DNA from: Methylocapsa sp.
GTDB taxonomy: Bacteria > Pseudomonadota > Alphaproteobacteria > Rhizobiales > Beijerinckiaceae
Direction of reading: 5' to 3'
Assembly (NCBI GenBank): GCA_017353815.1
Contig: JAFMSB010000071.1
Span: 1 to 7,619, forward strand
DNA: 7,619 nt
Positions 7,126 to 7,619 of this stretch are shown piece after piece (position 1 is the first letter of the stretch; every line of letters starts with the position of its first letter). The notes under the pieces are model-generated. The model had not been told where the DNA came from, made no database searches, and worked only from the letters and a program-made list of their open reading frames with translations. The position numbers and the translations under genes were made by a program.

Positions 7126-7584
7126 TTATTGGCCGGCGGCGGCGGCTTTTCCGCCTTCTTGCCAGCGCCCTTGTTTCTTCAACGCATCGGCGACGTCTTT
7201 TGGCATATAGCGCTCGTCATGTTTGGCAAGGATGGTGTCGGCGTGGAACATCTTGTCCTTTTCGATTGCTCCCTCGGCGACCACGCCTTGGCCTTCCCGG
7301 AACAGATCTGGGAGGATTCCAGTGTAAGTGACCTCGACCTCTCGGGCGTTATCGGTTATGGCAAAGCGCACGGTGTCGTGGCCCTTGCGGATAAGCGAGC
7401 CTTGTTTCACGAGGCCGCCAATGCGCAGCCTTTGCCCGGCGTGCGGCGCCTTGTGCAGGAGCTCGCTCGGGCCATAAAAGAACACGATGTTGTCGCGCAA
7501 GGCAGCGAGCGCGAGGCCAAGCGCAAGGCCGAGCACGGAGAGCGCCGAAGCAATGAGAGCGAGGCGGCGTTTTTTGCGGGTCAT
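7126..7584 (-). CDS. ccmE: Heme chaperone CcmE (CycJ)
   Basis: CcmE binds heme covalently in the periplasm after delivery by CcmABCD and hands it to CcmF. The ATG at 7582-7584 gives 152 residues: a basic N-terminus MTRKKRR, one transmembrane anchor (about 8-29), and a periplasmic beta-barrel (about 32-115) with the family sequence VFFYGPSEL (34-42) and RIGGLVKQGS (54-63). The heme-attachment site LAKHDERYMP (119-128) supplies the covalent H122 and the axial ligand Y126, equal to H130 and Y134 in E. coli. The tail after 130 is flexible and Ala/Gly-rich. A TTG six codons upstream (7600-7602) is in frame, but the ATG matches the family N-terminus, and GAAGG (7596-7600) lies 11 nt before it. It starts 7 bp after the probable ccmI stop, and ccmF follows after 55 bp. 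Confidence 0.97.
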   Translation of the reverse strand: MTRKKRRLALIASALSVLGLALGLALAALRDNIVFFYGPSELLHKAPHAGQRLRIGGLVKQGSLIRKGHDTVRFAITDNAREVEVTYTGILPDLFREGQGVVAEGAIEKDKMFHADTILAKHDERYMPKDVADALKKQGRWQEGGKAAAAGQ

Positions 7585-7591
7585 TGCTGGA

Positions 7592-7619
7592 CTAGCCTTC
7601 AAGACCGAGTTCGCGCGCG
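7592..7619 (-). CDS. ccmI: Probable ccmI (cycH) C-terminus, fragment
   Basis: The last bases of the window, read on the minus strand, give an open frame ending ARELGLEG followed by TAG (7592-7594), 7 bp before the ccmE ATG. Nine codons are too few to identify a protein from sequence. The call rests on the well-conserved rhizobial order ccmI-ccmE-ccmF-ccmH and the tight spacing. CcmI is the TPR chaperone that holds apocytochrome c for the CcmF/CcmH ligase. Most of the gene lies outside the window. Confidence 0.45.

Overview
The window looks like chromosomal DNA from an alphaproteobacterium, probably of the order Rhizobiales (Hyphomicrobiales); a Beijerinckiaceae-like methylotroph group would fit. 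The grounds are the high G+C coding style, the ccmI-ccmE-ccmF-ccmH gene order (cycHJKL in rhizobia), a UPF0283/TIGR01620 membrane protein, a soluble-type lytic transglycosylase of a form I associate with this group, and an intergenic AGAGCGAATTC-type hairpin repeat. The lineage is inferred from these features, not proven.

Layout. The left edge (1-499, minus) holds the N-terminal 166 codons of enolase, running off the window. An 80-bp divergent spacer separates it from a secreted lytic transglycosylase on the plus strand (580-1380). The convergent junction that follows (1381-1484) contains a compound hairpin repeat and a second inverted repeat that covers the stop codon of the next gene. Everything from there on is on the minus strand. 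Read in the direction of transcription (right to left) it is: the last codons of a probable ccmI (7592-7619), ccmE (7126-7584), ccmF (5088-7070), ccmH (4612-5091, ATGA overlap with ccmF), a UPF0283 two-TM membrane protein (3501-4568), a 185-bp gap, a fused cyclic-nucleotide-binding plus FHA protein (2524-3315), and an SGNH/GDSL-like exported or membrane-anchored protein (1485-2435).

Function. CcmI, CcmE, CcmF and CcmH are the late half of System I cytochrome c maturation: CcmE carries heme in the periplasm, CcmF and CcmH/CcmI bring heme and reduced apocytochrome together and form the thioethers. The UPF0283 gene lies 43 bp downstream and may be read through from the ccm operon, although its usual partner YcjX is not here. 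The CNB-FHA protein and the SGNH protein form a second same-strand pair of unknown role; the first looks like a two-input signalling adaptor without any DNA-binding domain, the second like a cell-envelope acyl-ester or acyl-transfer enzyme with a divergent active site.

Most of the window is ordinary housekeeping sequence. The least explained parts are the CNB-FHA/SGNH pair, a 14-codon ORF whose stop overlaps the ccmF start, and the hairpins in the convergent junction. I see no tRNA, rRNA, CRISPR array, insertion sequence or phage gene.
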